DNA of 64,000 nucleotides. It comes from Ostreococcus mediterraneus (lineage: Eukaryota; Chlorophyta; Mamiellophyceae; Mamiellales; Bathycoccaceae). Position numbers and translations under genes: made by a program. The stretch lies in the NCBI GenBank assembly GCA_012295225.1, contig WMKK01000022.1, positions 434,001 through 498,000 of the forward strand, read 5' to 3'. Positions 41,179 through 52,580 of the stretch are shown piece after piece; the stretch's first letter is position 1; the number at the start of each line of letters is the position of its first letter. The notes beneath the pieces were generated by a model, which was not told where the DNA came from, searched no databases, and saw only the letters and a list, made by a program, of their open reading frames with translations.

Positions 41179-42114
41179 CCCTATTTCCCTAAGCGTCGCC
41201 TGAAATTTCGATTTCTTGAGTTATAATTGGTCGATGAGTGGGTCAAGTGCAAAAAAGGGCGCAAGTAGGTAGGAATTCAAAAACGTGTTTACAGCTGCCT
41301 CTCAAATACGTGCGCACGTCGACGTCGCGCGTTTACGCGTCGCCAGCGTCGTACGCAGTCGAAAGTAAATATAATATCACACCCGTGGACCTTTCAAACG
41401 CGCCGAATGATGCGCGCGCGTCGCCGATACGGTTTAAAATGTCCATTTTGGCACGTTGCGGATATCGACCTGTAGACGCGTGGTCGCCGCGATGTACGTC
41501 ACAAGATGACGTACAGGCATGCATAATACGTGTATCTACATCTTCGTCAGTGCATGTGCTGAGTTTTACGCCCGCACGGCGACGATAGAGGCTGGTGAAC
41601 ATTTGGGGGGCTCAACGACCAATTATGAACGGTAACTCCGGATCGATATCTCGATTTCCTGTTCATAATTGGTCGTTGAGTCCCTCAAATGTTCACCAGC
41701 CTCTATCGTCGCCGTGCGGGCGTAAAACACAGTACATGCACTGAAGAAGATGTAGACACGAGTATTATGCATGCCTGTACGTCATCCTGCGACCTACATC
41801 GCGCCAGCCACGCGTCTACAGGTCGATATCTGCAACGTGCCAAAATGGACATTTTAAACCATATCGGCGCCGCGCGCGCACTATTCGGCGCGTTTGAAAG
41901 GTCCACGGGTGTGATATTATATTTACTTTCGACTGCGTACGACGCTGGCGACGCGTAAACGCGCGACGTCGACGTGCGCACGTATTTGAGAGGTAGCTGT
42001 AAACACGATTTTTTGAATTTCCGCAATCTGACGCACTTTTTCCCCACTTGACCCACTCGTGACCAATTATAACTCAAGAAATCGAAATGTGAAGCGACCC
42101 TTAGGGAAATAGGG
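41179..42114. repeat. Hairpin element C (936 bp) in tandem array, mosaic arms
   Basis: Ends CCCTATTTCCC and GGGAAATAGGG, flanked by TA (41177-41178, 42115-42116). The two arms are less alike than in A or B: the right arm follows element A in its inner and outermost parts and element C's own left arm in between, a mosaic that suggests gene conversion between neighbours. Confidence 0.82.
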
Positions 42115-42144
42115 TAACGGCGATGGGGTGATTTTCAAGATCTC

Positions 42145-42352
42145 CAGGGTTCAGAAATAAGGGTTTACCCGGCGCATGTTTACACGATCGGTGCGCAAAA
42201 CACTCGTATTTAACACCATATGCACGGTATGTAGTACTCAAACGGTATATTACATAATCTTATTATGTGTTAAGTATGGTATGCATGCATATGCAGGCCC
42301 GGCCTGCATATGCAGGATGCACGCCCCTAGTATGCTGATTCCGCCAACGCAG
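42145..42352 (+). mobile_element. X-MITE, right half
   Basis: From AGGGTTCAGAAATAAGGG to CCGCCAACGCAG, followed by CTCAGAAT of gypsy copy 2. The left half and the sequence beyond are missing; hairpin C lies 30 bp upstream. The 5' end of gypsy 2 was probably lost together with the left half. Confidence 0.8.
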
Positions 42353-42480
42353 CTCAGAATGTGAGCCTGATAGCCTTAAACTAGGCACAGACCACAAGGG
42401 ACACGTTGTAGAGTCATGACTCGTCGTATGGCTGGTCGCACCGTCGCCGCCGCCGCCGAGGCTAGGTTAATCGCGTCGAG

Positions 42481-44448
42481 ATGCTCCATTCCGAGTTGCT
42501 CACGTCGCACTCACACGAACCACGCCTACTACTAACCAATATAAGAATGGTCGCTACACGTTCAACGCTTGATGAAGAAGCCGCACCGGTTATCGAACAA
42601 GCTGCGCCGATTATCGAATCCGAAGATACACCTGCCGTCGCGGACGCGGATGGCCCTACCGAGCAAGTGGCAACCCGACCTCTACCACCTCTCATGGAGT
42701 CTACACCTCAACCGTCTGACTACCGAATGACTGACTATATGGGTCCGCCGGGTGGTATCGTGGCGCGTTCGAAAACTTTCTATGACCACGCAGTGTCTTC
42801 TTGGGAAGAGGCCATGGGTCGTGAAAACCTCATTCTTCAGGTCACCCGTAGCGGGGGCGACGAAGAGCAATACGCTGAAGCACAAAACGCCCAGTGGCCG
42901 AGAGTGGTGACCTGTGCACGGATGGCTCTAAACTCTATCCGACAAGCGCTGAATCTCGTGGCTTGGAATCAGGACAATCGACATTCAGGAGTGCCATCGC
43001 GGTACGAAGAACTGACGAGAACGTACTCCTCGCTCGAAACGCAGATAAATGCGCGCCCGGAGTTTTTTGTGAATTCGTTGGCAACCTCAGCAGACACGAC
43101 CAGTGATACAACAAACCGTGGAGATATCACAATGTTGAGAAATTCAGCCGCAAGTCTTCTGAGTAACCTGGAGAATTTCAAAACGATGGCTCCCCACTTC
43201 GGGGGAAAGGAGGAAAGCGGCGACGACATTGATTTTCGCTCGTTCTTCGCTCGCGTCAAGTCATGTTTTGCAAACGCCAAAGATCGTGCTTTAGCTCTTC
43301 GAGCGAATGCTGCTTTAAGCGACGCGGACAGAATCGGGTTTGTCCGTCGCTTAATCGAACGATCTAGTGTTACCAATGCAGTAATACGTGTGCAGCGGGC
43401 GCGTCACGACGCTTTAGAAGATTACTCCGTATTCGTGAAATTCGTATATGGGGAATTCTCCAGCGCGGAAAGCGTTCTACAAGCGATTGAGGAATTCCAG
43501 TTCTTTAAATGGACTCCAACGTCGGCGAAGGGCAAACGCCTATCGACCATCATCAAGGAAAAGGTTACCGAGCGGAAGGCGCTGTTGATGACGGTCGAAG
43601 AAATGGGCGAGACGTGCCCGGACGACATCACGGCGAAGGTTTATGAGGAAACAAGTTGGACGAAACTTTTGAACGTCATCAAAGGTTCGATGTTCGCAAC
43701 AGGACTAACGAGCGCCGTCGATCCTTTCTTTATCGAATGGCAATCTGACCTCTCCGCAGACATAACCTCGTTGAAACGCTCGAATAAGTTGCAGCTCACC
43801 GGGCCTGACGGTCAAGTGAGACAGCTGGGCACCTCTCTACATGTCGTCGCAACTGCACACGCGATTGAATCGAAAATATATGAACTTGGTGAGTATGGTG
43901 ACAAACTACAAGTTGCTGCGCAGCACACCAAGTTGATCAATAACAAGGCTGATCGATCATGGTCACAAACTACGCAAGCGATTCCGTCCTCGAACTTGTT
44001 AGCAATTTCAGACCAAGAAGGAACCCAGAATGTGACCATGTGTGCAGTTGCATAAAGTGAACGGGCCCCGATGGTATGCTTCGTGTGTGGCAAAGAGGGA
44101 CACGCTTACCGAGAGTGCAACGCGCCCGAGAATACGATCAATTTCGACTCCGCCATTACGCGTGCATCAGCTGGGCCCCGTGGCATGACAATTAACCTGG
44201 TCAAAGACTTCTGGGCATCTTCCCCGAGAACAAAATCCGGGTTGATCAAGACAATAACGGATTCCCGATCCGCTTTTTACAAATCTCAACGTAACGGTGG
44301 AGCCACGTTCCAACGTGCACGGGAACGCCTTGCCACGGTTACGATGCGTGACATCCACGAACTCGACGATGCAGACCTTCTCATGGAAGTCGAAGAACTG
44401 TGGGTCTTGGAATCCGTTGACGCGCCAAGTACTGACTCGCTTTTTTAA
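42481..44448 (+). other. Gypsy copy 2 gag region
   Basis: From ATG 42481. Same product as copy 1: helical Gag core and CFVCGKEGHAYREC knuckle. Fossil part; state given with the parent element. Confidence 0.83.
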
Positions 44449-47400
44449 TGAGCGCAGGTGATGAGGTAGCTCATACTACATCCCCTGCGCTAAACAAAAC
44501 ACGAGATGGTCGACGGCGAAATAAATCCTTCGCGAAAGTACAAGGAAACATCAATGGATCCCCTTTTCAGATGCTCTTGGATTCAGGTGCCGCCGCGAAC
44601 TTCATAGACTCATCGGTCGTGGATGCTCTCGGCTTACGACGCTTCCCGGTCGATGAAGTCATAGTCGCCATGGCAAATGGATCCACCGAGCGATCTTCAC
44701 ACATCGTAAAAATAAACATCGAGATACACGGTACCTTTGTGCCAAGCGATTTCAGAGTTATACGATTACCCGACATTCAGGTCGTACTCGGAGAAGATTT
44801 TCTCGTGGATGGACGAGTGGTCATGGATTACTCTACAGGAAATATTCAAATCCAAGGTAAAGTTATCACCACAACCGGATACGCTGACGAACAATCGTCA
44901 AAAGACTATGATAGCATACGGATAATCTCTTTCTTCAGTATGAGGATTCCTCGTGATTCAACCCATGATATCCGCTTACACTCGATTGAGTCAACCACGG
45001 ACGATGTCCTGTCGTGGCACGTCCCAGGACGAGACAATTCTTCCAGACTTGATCCTATCGTCTCAACATATCTCGACTCTTGCGACAACGCAACACAGCC
45101 GCCAGACCGTCATACGCACACCGATCTCTTGACAAGTGCACACCTTTTTGACATGGTCTTCCTTGAAGTGACGACAGAGGCACAGGTAGAGGAGCACCTT
45201 TTCTCCGCCCAAGTAAAAGACATTGAGCTAGAAGGAATTCCCTCAACACGTGCCATAGCAGAATCGTTTATGAACACGTCGATGCCGTCGTCAACTCTGA
45301 GTACTGAGGACAATACGCGGCTGTTAGAAATCCTATCAGGGAATCATGATGTTATCTCTCCCGCTCGAGCATCCATCAGCGAATATGTTAAGACATTACC
45401 AAGATGTAGACTTACCTTGACAGAAGGAAAGAACCCTGTCGCAGCGCGTTTCTACCGTATGGATGCCGGAAAACTCACTTTTCTGAAATCTCTACTGGCG
45501 GAATACCAAGAGAAAGGACTGATCGAACCTTCGACAGCGCCCTATGCCTCCCCAGCAATGCTCGTGGCCAAAAAGGTAAAAGGGGAGTGGCGATTAGTCG
45601 TGGATTACAGAGATCTGAACTCAAAGTTGGTGCCGAATAACTATCCCTTACCGAGTTGCGAACAAGCTTTAGACGCAATCGGTGCATCGGGCGCAAGAAT
45701 AATGAGCCTTTTTGATTTGACTGATGGGTATAATAACATGCTTATGGCAGACGAGGAGTCGAAAGATCTGACGACGTTTACCACTCCTCTGGGCGCATGG
45801 CGGTTTCTCGTTTTGGCCCAAGGACTGTGCGTCGCACCCTCGGCTTTCCAAAATTTCATGGATGGGATTTTTCGGGACTCGATTAACTCACACATGGTGG
45901 TCTATTTGGACGACATCCTGATCTATTCGCGCTCACACAAGGAACATCTCGATCACCTCTCTCAGTTTTTCAGCACCGCGAAGAAGTCTGGCCTACGCGT
46001 GAAAGCGTCAAAATCACACTTATTCACAACTGAAGCGGATTTCCTCGGCCATAAGATAAAATTGTCAGACGGTGTATGTGAGATACGTGCTCAATCCAGC
46101 AAAACCGAAGCAATAAGCTCATGGATAACACCACGATCAAACAAGCAATTGCAACAGTTTCTCGGCCTCGCAAACTACTATAACAGACTGATACCGAATT
46201 ACGCCGAAATCGCTGCACCTCTCACGTCTATAGCGGCGACTACTTGGGGAGAAAATGACTACGAAAAGTTTTGGAACAATGCAGAGAACGAAGCGTTTGA
46301 GAAATTGAAGAAAGCCCTCACTTCTGATAATGTTGTGATATCCCCACGGCTCGACGTACCATTCATCATCGAAGCCGACGCCTCACGATATTGCGTAGGA
46401 GGGGCAATCATGCAACACATCGAGAATGCCGACCGAGTCGTTGCATATGTGAGCCACAAACTCCCGGAAACAGCACAAAGATGGCCAACCCATGAACGTG
46501 AACTCTTCGCTCTGGTGTATATCGTGAAGAAGTATATGCACCTGTTTCGTGGACAGAAGGTAATCTACCGAGGCGACCACAAACCGCTCCTTGCCTTACG
46601 AACACAAACGCACTTGAGCGATAAAATGCACCGGTGGCTGTATCAAGTGCTGAACGAAGTGCAATGGGAAATGGTGTGGACAAAGGGCGCGGATCTAGTA
46701 GTGGCTGACGCTTTGTCACGAAACGACGAGTCGGACAACGTTAAATCCCGCTTCGAGCGCACCCCGGAGTTAGAAGCGTTATATTCCATCCTGATGAACA
46801 CGGATATTCCATTGGAAAACAGAGATCAGCTACTGGCAAGAGAATGTTCATCAGACGACGATTTCCTACGCCATGAATTCACAAAGACCGGAACAGCCAA
46901 TGTATATTCTCTTTGGACATACCTGAATGCCATTTCACGTTCGGTGCCGACTTGGGATTCCGCCAGTACCTCTATCGGTGTATATTCTCATCTCGACGTC
47001 ACTCCCGAACTCAAAAATCTGATTCAAGACGCACTGTTAGAGGACGATCTAAGCCGTCAAGTATTGTCTGGGGAACATCTGGATGGATTATACGCAACGA
47101 ACGATTTAGTATATAAACGCAGAGCGGACGTGCCAGGATCTCATCCGGTCCTCTACATACCAAGCCAAGCTCTACATGTCCATCATCTGCTCATATCTTT
47201 AGCTCATGAAGACATGCTAACAGCTCATGCTAACGCTAGAGCTACCTTGGATAAACTCATGCGTTTCTTTTTCTGGGATAATATGTCCGTACACGTGGAA
47301 AAGTTCGTACGCACATGCGACATATGCGCCCGATGCGCCATAAATCGCAGGAAGAACGTAATCCCTTTCAAGTTTAGTACTCCGAATCACGCCTTCGAAG

Positions 47401-48983
47401 TTATCGCAATCGACGAGGTCCGCCTGACTCCTACTCACTCTGGAAATACAGGAGTATGGGTCATCGTCGATGCTCTCACAGGTCGTTGTATCCTCGTTCC
47501 CACGACATCATCGACGACCGCTGAACGACTATGTTCAATCCTTTTCCAACACGTGGTTTCTAAATGGGGTTTTCCTACACGTATCATTTCAGATAAAGGC
47601 CCTCAATTCGATTCAGATGTGTATAAAAGACTACTGGAGACATTACACATAAAACGGAACATGAGTTCGGCCGAGACACCCACGACAGCCGGACTGGTCG
47701 AACGAAAGAATCAAGACGTCATACACGCACTGCGAAAATATGCGGCGACCTATCCAGAAGAGTGGGATGTGTTACTTCCAGCAGTAGAATTCGCGTTGAA
47801 TGACTCTCCCCGAACCTCAACTGGTGGATATACCCCGTTTCAATTATCAACAGGTCGAAGTCCTTCCATCCCCATTGGAGCACTCTTCCACGAGATATCC
47901 AAGCCGAGTTTGGGTGATAAGGATAATACTGCTCTCACATATCTGAATTCATACATGAAAGCCATAAAGCTCGCACGATCCACTCTGCGACTCTATAACG
48001 ATCAGAGTTATTTGAAACGGTTAGCACAATCCCCCGTGCCAAACTTCTACGCGCCGAACGAATTGGTATGGTACGATAATCGAGCAGGAGCGAAAACTCA
48101 CGGAAAGAAACTTTCGAAGCTTGAACCAACCAAGGATGGACCATACCGCATCATCTCAAAAGGACATATGAATACCTACTTTGTGGACCCCACGCCTCAA
48201 CATGGATCCACATCACCTCCCTTGTCCTGTACGATGCCTATAAATGGACGTCATCTTTCGTCGTTCCATGAACGTGAAGAACCTGATCTCTATGATTCCG
48301 ACGTTGGAACCTCCGACTCTCTGAACACTGACACCATCCCAGCTGATGTTAGTGACCATACAACTTCAGACGATATGGATTCCACATTGGATACCTCTGA
48401 CGTCGTGCCCACGGTAACTACTCGATCTGCAAATCGCCGGTTACGACAAGAAGCCCTGGAACGTCTCACCATGACACCGGATGAAGAGGAACACCACTTT
48501 CCACGAAAATCTGACTCTGGTACCATTAGAGGCATTAAATCTACCCTACCCTTTGTATCTGTTGAGAGACACATCGAAATCCTTGGTCATCGTTTTACTA
48601 CCGGTGCGAATTCTGTTACATTTCCTGAATATCGCGTCAAATGGAACGAAGAAGGTGTCGTATCAGATGAATGGATACATGGAAACGAGTTTATTAGATT
48701 CAACACCTATGTTGCAGCACGATTCGATAGTCTGACTAAATATTTGGATAGTACCTTTGGACATGGTGACTCCTTACGTTCACCGATACCTGACAATCCG
48801 AGCGTTGAAGACCTTCTCTTACGGCGTTTGTACCGTGAAAACCCCGCACATGTTCAAAAGGGGAGGAAATGTAAAAGTGATCTGAAATCTAGAAGAGCTT
48901 TCGTAACAGAATGTCGACTATTCAAGGATGAAAATGGACAACAACAAATTGAATATTCATGGATTAACAGGCGAGGCGATCAC
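44448..48983 (+). other. Gypsy copy 2 protease, RT, RNase H, integrase, chromodomain-like region
   Basis: Retropepsin MLLDSGAAANFIDSS near 44570, RT with VYLDDILIYS near 45905, RNase H IEADASRYCVGG near 46370, the integrase zinc region CDICARC near 47320 and its core, and chromodomain-like YRVKWNEEGVVSDEWI near 48640. This long stretch is open from 44448 to the MULE insertion. Confidence 0.85.
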
Positions 48984-51098
48984 GGGCGTGGCTAAATCTC
49001 ATGCAACACCAACTTTTTATCAATCATGTACGACGTGTTTAGCATCTATTAAAGTCTATCAAATAATATAAAATGCTCTCTAATACAATTACATATTATA
49101 CTGCATATACGACATTATGATACCGAATCATTCCGCCGGATCTTGGGTGGATGATTTTTCATTTCAGCGAACGAGCGTTCTCGAGTTAAACTATTGCGTT
49201 TGCCAGCGTCGATGTTCGAGCGGTTGCCGCGCGGCGCAAGTCCCGTGGCGGGGGCAGACGCAGCATGACTGCTCTTATCAACCATGTTCGCCATGACTGC
49301 GAGCTCATCTCGACATTGAACTAATTCTAAGACCTCTGTGGACACGGCGTGCATTCGGTCTAGCCACTCTTTGTCCAAAGGCTTCGGCTCTCGCAGGGAT
49401 GCGAGTGCACGTTCCAGTTGCTGCCGGGTATCAGCTAATTTCCGTTGCTCTACGGTGGAAACATTCGGGGTCGTGATCATGCGTCGTGGTTGTGGACTTC
49501 CGGGATTGAGCGAACCCAGCTCTGGTTCGCGCAAATGTTCCCCCATCGTCACGTCTGCATACTCGTCTTCGTTCTCGTCAGCGTCTTCGTTGTCGCCAGC
49601 CGGATTCAAACCAAGAGCTTTGAACGCGCTGAACTTCTGGATTTTCATCATAGCAGCAATTTTGGGAGCGCAAAGATCACCCTTCTGATCCATTCGGCAA
49701 GAGCAAGTGATGGGCTCGTGGTCTGTTGTCATAGCGCAGAAGTCCAACTTTTCAAGATACTGCACGTGGTGTGTCGCACCTTTGAACGTCACCTTGGCAT
49801 TCACAGGTCGTGTAATGATGTCAGACTCGTACTCATCGACGCGAGCTCGCGGCCCTGATTCTATGATAGCTATATCACCGTCAGGGATCATATTGGCAGT
49901 ACCAGCCAGAGCGAGAGTTTTGCTGCGCTGCGCCGTAGTCGCTCCACGGCACTCGCATGCGGCGGCCTTATCAACACATGCAGGTAGCAAGACGCGTTCT
50001 AAAAAGTATATCATCCAATCGAGACGCCTTTGGCTTATGCGTCCCTTCGACGATATCAACCGGTTCTTCCACTTCGAATGGAACGACTCCACCGCCCCAC
50101 TAGTGTCGATGCTGTAGACAACATCTGATCTGAATTGCTTGGCCCACTTCTCAATATTTGGTCGCCATTGCTTATTGTAATAATTGATAAATGCCTCTGA
50201 CCAGTTGGCGTCGAGTTTGTCATCGGGTAACCCAGGACCGCGCAGGAGTTCATCAAACTCCTTTTGTTTCCGCCACCACTCCACATTTCCCTTGGCGTTG
50301 TCGTCTGGATGATACCACCTCACCAAGGTGTGCAGATCATCCTGGACCTTTTGGCGGGTCGCGCTTGTCGGTAGCTTGCTCCATACATTTTCACGCATCG
50401 CTTTCAGGACGTGCCATTGACACCAGAACACCTTCGTACCCGGGAGGACCATCCTCAACGCATTCGTCTCGCTCTTTGAACAATCTATCATAGCCACGCT
50501 AGGAGACCAGGTATCACTCATAGGCTCATACATGTCGTATGGAACGCCCTGTTGGTGTCATTTCCGTCGAGCTGAGCGACGCATTCGAACGACGCTCTCG
50601 ACGCGTCGCACGGCGGGCTCGCTATATCGTGGCCTGGAATCGACGACGAACATCAATGCGCGGCATGCGTCTATCGTCGTGACGCGATCGCGCGCGTCAT
50701 CGCGCGTCGCGTGGCGTAACTTCGTACGAATTTCGCGATGCACTCAACGCTCCGTCGAGCGAAAATCGCCGCATGGTCGTCGCGCGGTCGAGTCGACGTC
50801 GGATGACGAGATGAAATCGCTACAGATAGTAATGTCTCGCCATGGACCGTGCGGGTGCGCGCGCCGGCGTCGGCGACGCGCGTCATCGTGTGCGGACGAT
50901 GAAAACGGCGACGGCTCGACGGACGCCGAGCGCAGAGTTTCGCCAACCAATCAGTCCCTCCGTAGGGATGGGTCATGATTGGCCATTGGTGAATGGATTT
51001 TAGACAGTTTTATCATCATTTGATAGACTTATATTCTAGTAAAGTATATATTTGTAAAATGATAAAAAGTTGGTGTTGCATGAGATTTAGCCACGCCC
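48984..51098. mobile_element. MULE DNA transposon, 2,115 bp, 38-bp TIRs, TSD GCGATCAC
   Basis: Perfect 38-bp terminal inverted repeats begin GGGCGTGGCTAAATCTC (48984-49021, 51061-51098). An 8-bp duplication GCGATCAC flanks it (48976-48983, 51099-51106), inside gypsy copy 2. It contains a minus-strand MULE-type transposase (49115-50533). 50534-51060 is very CG-rich up to about 50980 and then AT-rich, with no gene recognised. The missing N-terminal catalytic part suggests an internally deleted derivative. A diverged right TIR of the same family lies at 26959-26997. Confidence 0.9.
49115..50533 (-). CDS. MULE-type transposase, N-terminal part absent
   Basis: ATG at 50531-50533, 472 codons. MIDCSKSETNALRMVLPGTKVFWCQWHVLKAM matches the second catalytic Asp and the CxxH block of MULE transposases, and TSGAVESFHSKWKNRL is the block carrying the third acidic residue. 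About residues 280-300, EPITCSCRMDQKGDLC, resembles a SWIM zinc finger but lacks the final His-containing pair. The C-terminus is charged and helical. The region with the first catalytic Asp should lie upstream, and nothing like it is found between 50534 and 51098, so the gene is probably not functional alone. Confidence 0.75.
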   Translation of the reverse strand: MYEPMSDTWSPSVAMIDCSKSETNALRMVLPGTKVFWCQWHVLKAMRENVWSKLPTSATRQKVQDDLHTLVRWYHPDDNAKGNVEWWRKQKEFDELLRGPGLPDDKLDANWSEAFINYYNKQWRPNIEKWAKQFRSDVVYSIDTSGAVESFHSKWKNRLISSKGRISQRRLDWMIYFLERVLLPACVDKAAACECRGATTAQRSKTLALAGTANMIPDGDIAIIESGPRARVDEYESDIITRPVNAKVTFKGATHHVQYLEKLDFCAMTTDHEPITCSCRMDQKGDLCAPKIAAMMKIQKFSAFKALGLNPAGDNEDADENEDEYADVTMGEHLREPELGSLNPGSPQPRRMITTPNVSTVEQRKLADTRQQLERALASLREPKPLDKEWLDRMHAVSTEVLELVQCRDELAVMANMVDKSSHAASAPATGLAPRGNRSNIDAGKRNSLTRERSFAEMKNHPPKIRRNDSVS

Positions 51099-51106
51099 GC
51101 GATCAC

Positions 51107-52015
51107 GGACGTTTCATCAAATATTTACCTGGCTGTTTCGACAAAATGACATCAGATACCCTGAATACACGCCTTACAACACCTGGCCTGGATAATCTTG
51201 TATTGAACTTACTATCTACCCGTAAGGAGAAATCAAGAAAGATCCGCATTCTTGTAGGATTCTCTGGAAAGAAAAGCGTGTCAAAAATGCTTACGTCGTT
51301 ACACTTACTAGATAAGGTAGAACTTATCACCTTTGACATAAACGCCAAGTACGATCCTGATTATGTATTGGATATACTTAAATGGGAGACTTGGTCCAAT
51401 GCTGAATTTCCTTTTCCAACGCATTATTTTGATATTGTATGGCTCAGTCCACCTTGTACGGAATACTCGCCGGCGTTGACAAGCCGTGAAAGACGCATTG
51501 ACTTGGCAAATAAACTCATCATGACCACCCGTCGATTTCTGACTTATCTAGACCCTCCCGCGTGGTTCATGGAAAATCAAGCCTCTGGGAAATTCGCTCT
51601 CCATCATCAAAATTGTATGAAGGATTGGAGCGCTCTTCGTAATGAGATTACGTATTGCCGTTACGGTTACGCGTATTGCAAACCTACTTCTATATGGTCT
51701 AACCTGGACTTATCTGTATTGGATTTGAAAAGCTGTAAAACGACTCCTTGTTTACAGCGACTTATCGAAGTACGACACTCAACTACCGCCCAATCTGGAC
51801 CGAGTCGAGATGGTACTCCCGGTACTCCGGTTGAACAATCCATGACAGTACCACCACGACTGTTACAAATTCTTTTCGAACATGCAGTTAGTTGTTTATA
51901 TCTCGAACTTCCTGATCTTTCACCATTACGTAAATGGGTGTCTATCAATCAGATTCAATGTTATCCTGTGTGTCTGGTCGACCATCCTTTCGATTGGTCC
52001 CTGACGCCTTCTTAA
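51107..52015 (+). other. Cytosine-5 methyltransferase-like domain of gypsy copy 2 (fossil part)
   Basis: Same motifs as copies 0 and 1: LSPPCTEYSPA, WFMENQASGKF, CRYGYAYCKPTSIWSNL and the GPSRDGTPGTP tail. Separated from the rest of pol by the MULE. Nearly identical to the other two copies. Confidence 0.6.
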
Positions 52016-52027
52016 AATAGGGAGGAG

Positions 52028-52091
52028 TGTTAATAGAATACGCTCTTTTTAGTGATCTCCTGATGATTCTACCAATGTAAAGGTTCTAGCT
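52028..52091 (+). repeat. Gypsy copy 2, 3' LTR, first 64 bp
   Basis: Starts TGTTAATAGAATACG after a purine tract and stops at GGTTCTAGCT, where copia 2 is inserted. Confidence 0.85.
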
Positions 52092-52463
52092 TGATCGAAT
52101 GGCGGTTAACCGAGAGCAACTAGTAGCCTTAGATGGAGTCTCGCTGGATCCAAATACGCGTTCTGAGAGTTGTCCCTGTCAACCGGCGCCGGCGCGAGTC
52201 ACAAGCGGGTGTTAGATAGTCGAAAAGTTGACTTAGTACGGAGTCTTGGTCTGTGTATAACAATGCTCTATCGCTATGTCTGAAGACTGACGTCACGGCG
52301 CGCGAGCGCGCGCGACGTCTACTACCAAAACGGCGGCGCAAAGACCTAGCCTGTCGGCACGTACATTCTACATAATTGATTAGTACGAACATATCGCAAA
52401 ATACGTCACAGTAACCAATAGTTAAGACCATACGCCCATTAACGAGACATCGTCCTTCTATCA
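52092..52463 (-). repeat. Copia 2, 3' LTR (372 bp)
   Basis: Ends TGATCGAATGG and CCTTCTATCA on the plus strand. In the parts compared it agrees with the copia 3 LTR (60014-60385) better than its own partner does. Confidence 0.9.
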
Positions 52464-52580
52464 CGCCTCCCGGATGGACTTCACTCCGAATGCATTCATG
52501 GGGACAAAAACTCAAGCTACAGAGACGCTGCTCCAAACGTAGCCATGAAAAACCCATCAATGTTAATTATTTCCTGTTAA

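Larger units (their letters stand above)
42353..52091 (+). mobile_element. Ty3/gypsy chromovirus-like fossil (copy 2), 5' end missing, split by a MULE
   Basis: Collinear with copy 1 on the opposite strand and almost identical in sequence. It begins in the leader (no 5' LTR or primer site), and runs through gag (from 42481), protease, RT, RNase H, integrase and chromodomain-like segment to 48983. It resumes after the MULE with the methyltransferase-like domain (51107-52015) and enters the 3' LTR (52028-52091), which is cut by copia 2. About two breaks are visible in the coding region besides the two insertions; it is broken. Confidence 0.88.

Noticed and set aside
42969-43376. 135-codon minus-strand ORF in gypsy gag (also 17474-17881 in copy 1)
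   Set aside because: Shadow of gag on the opposite strand; conserved between the copies only because the copies are nearly identical.
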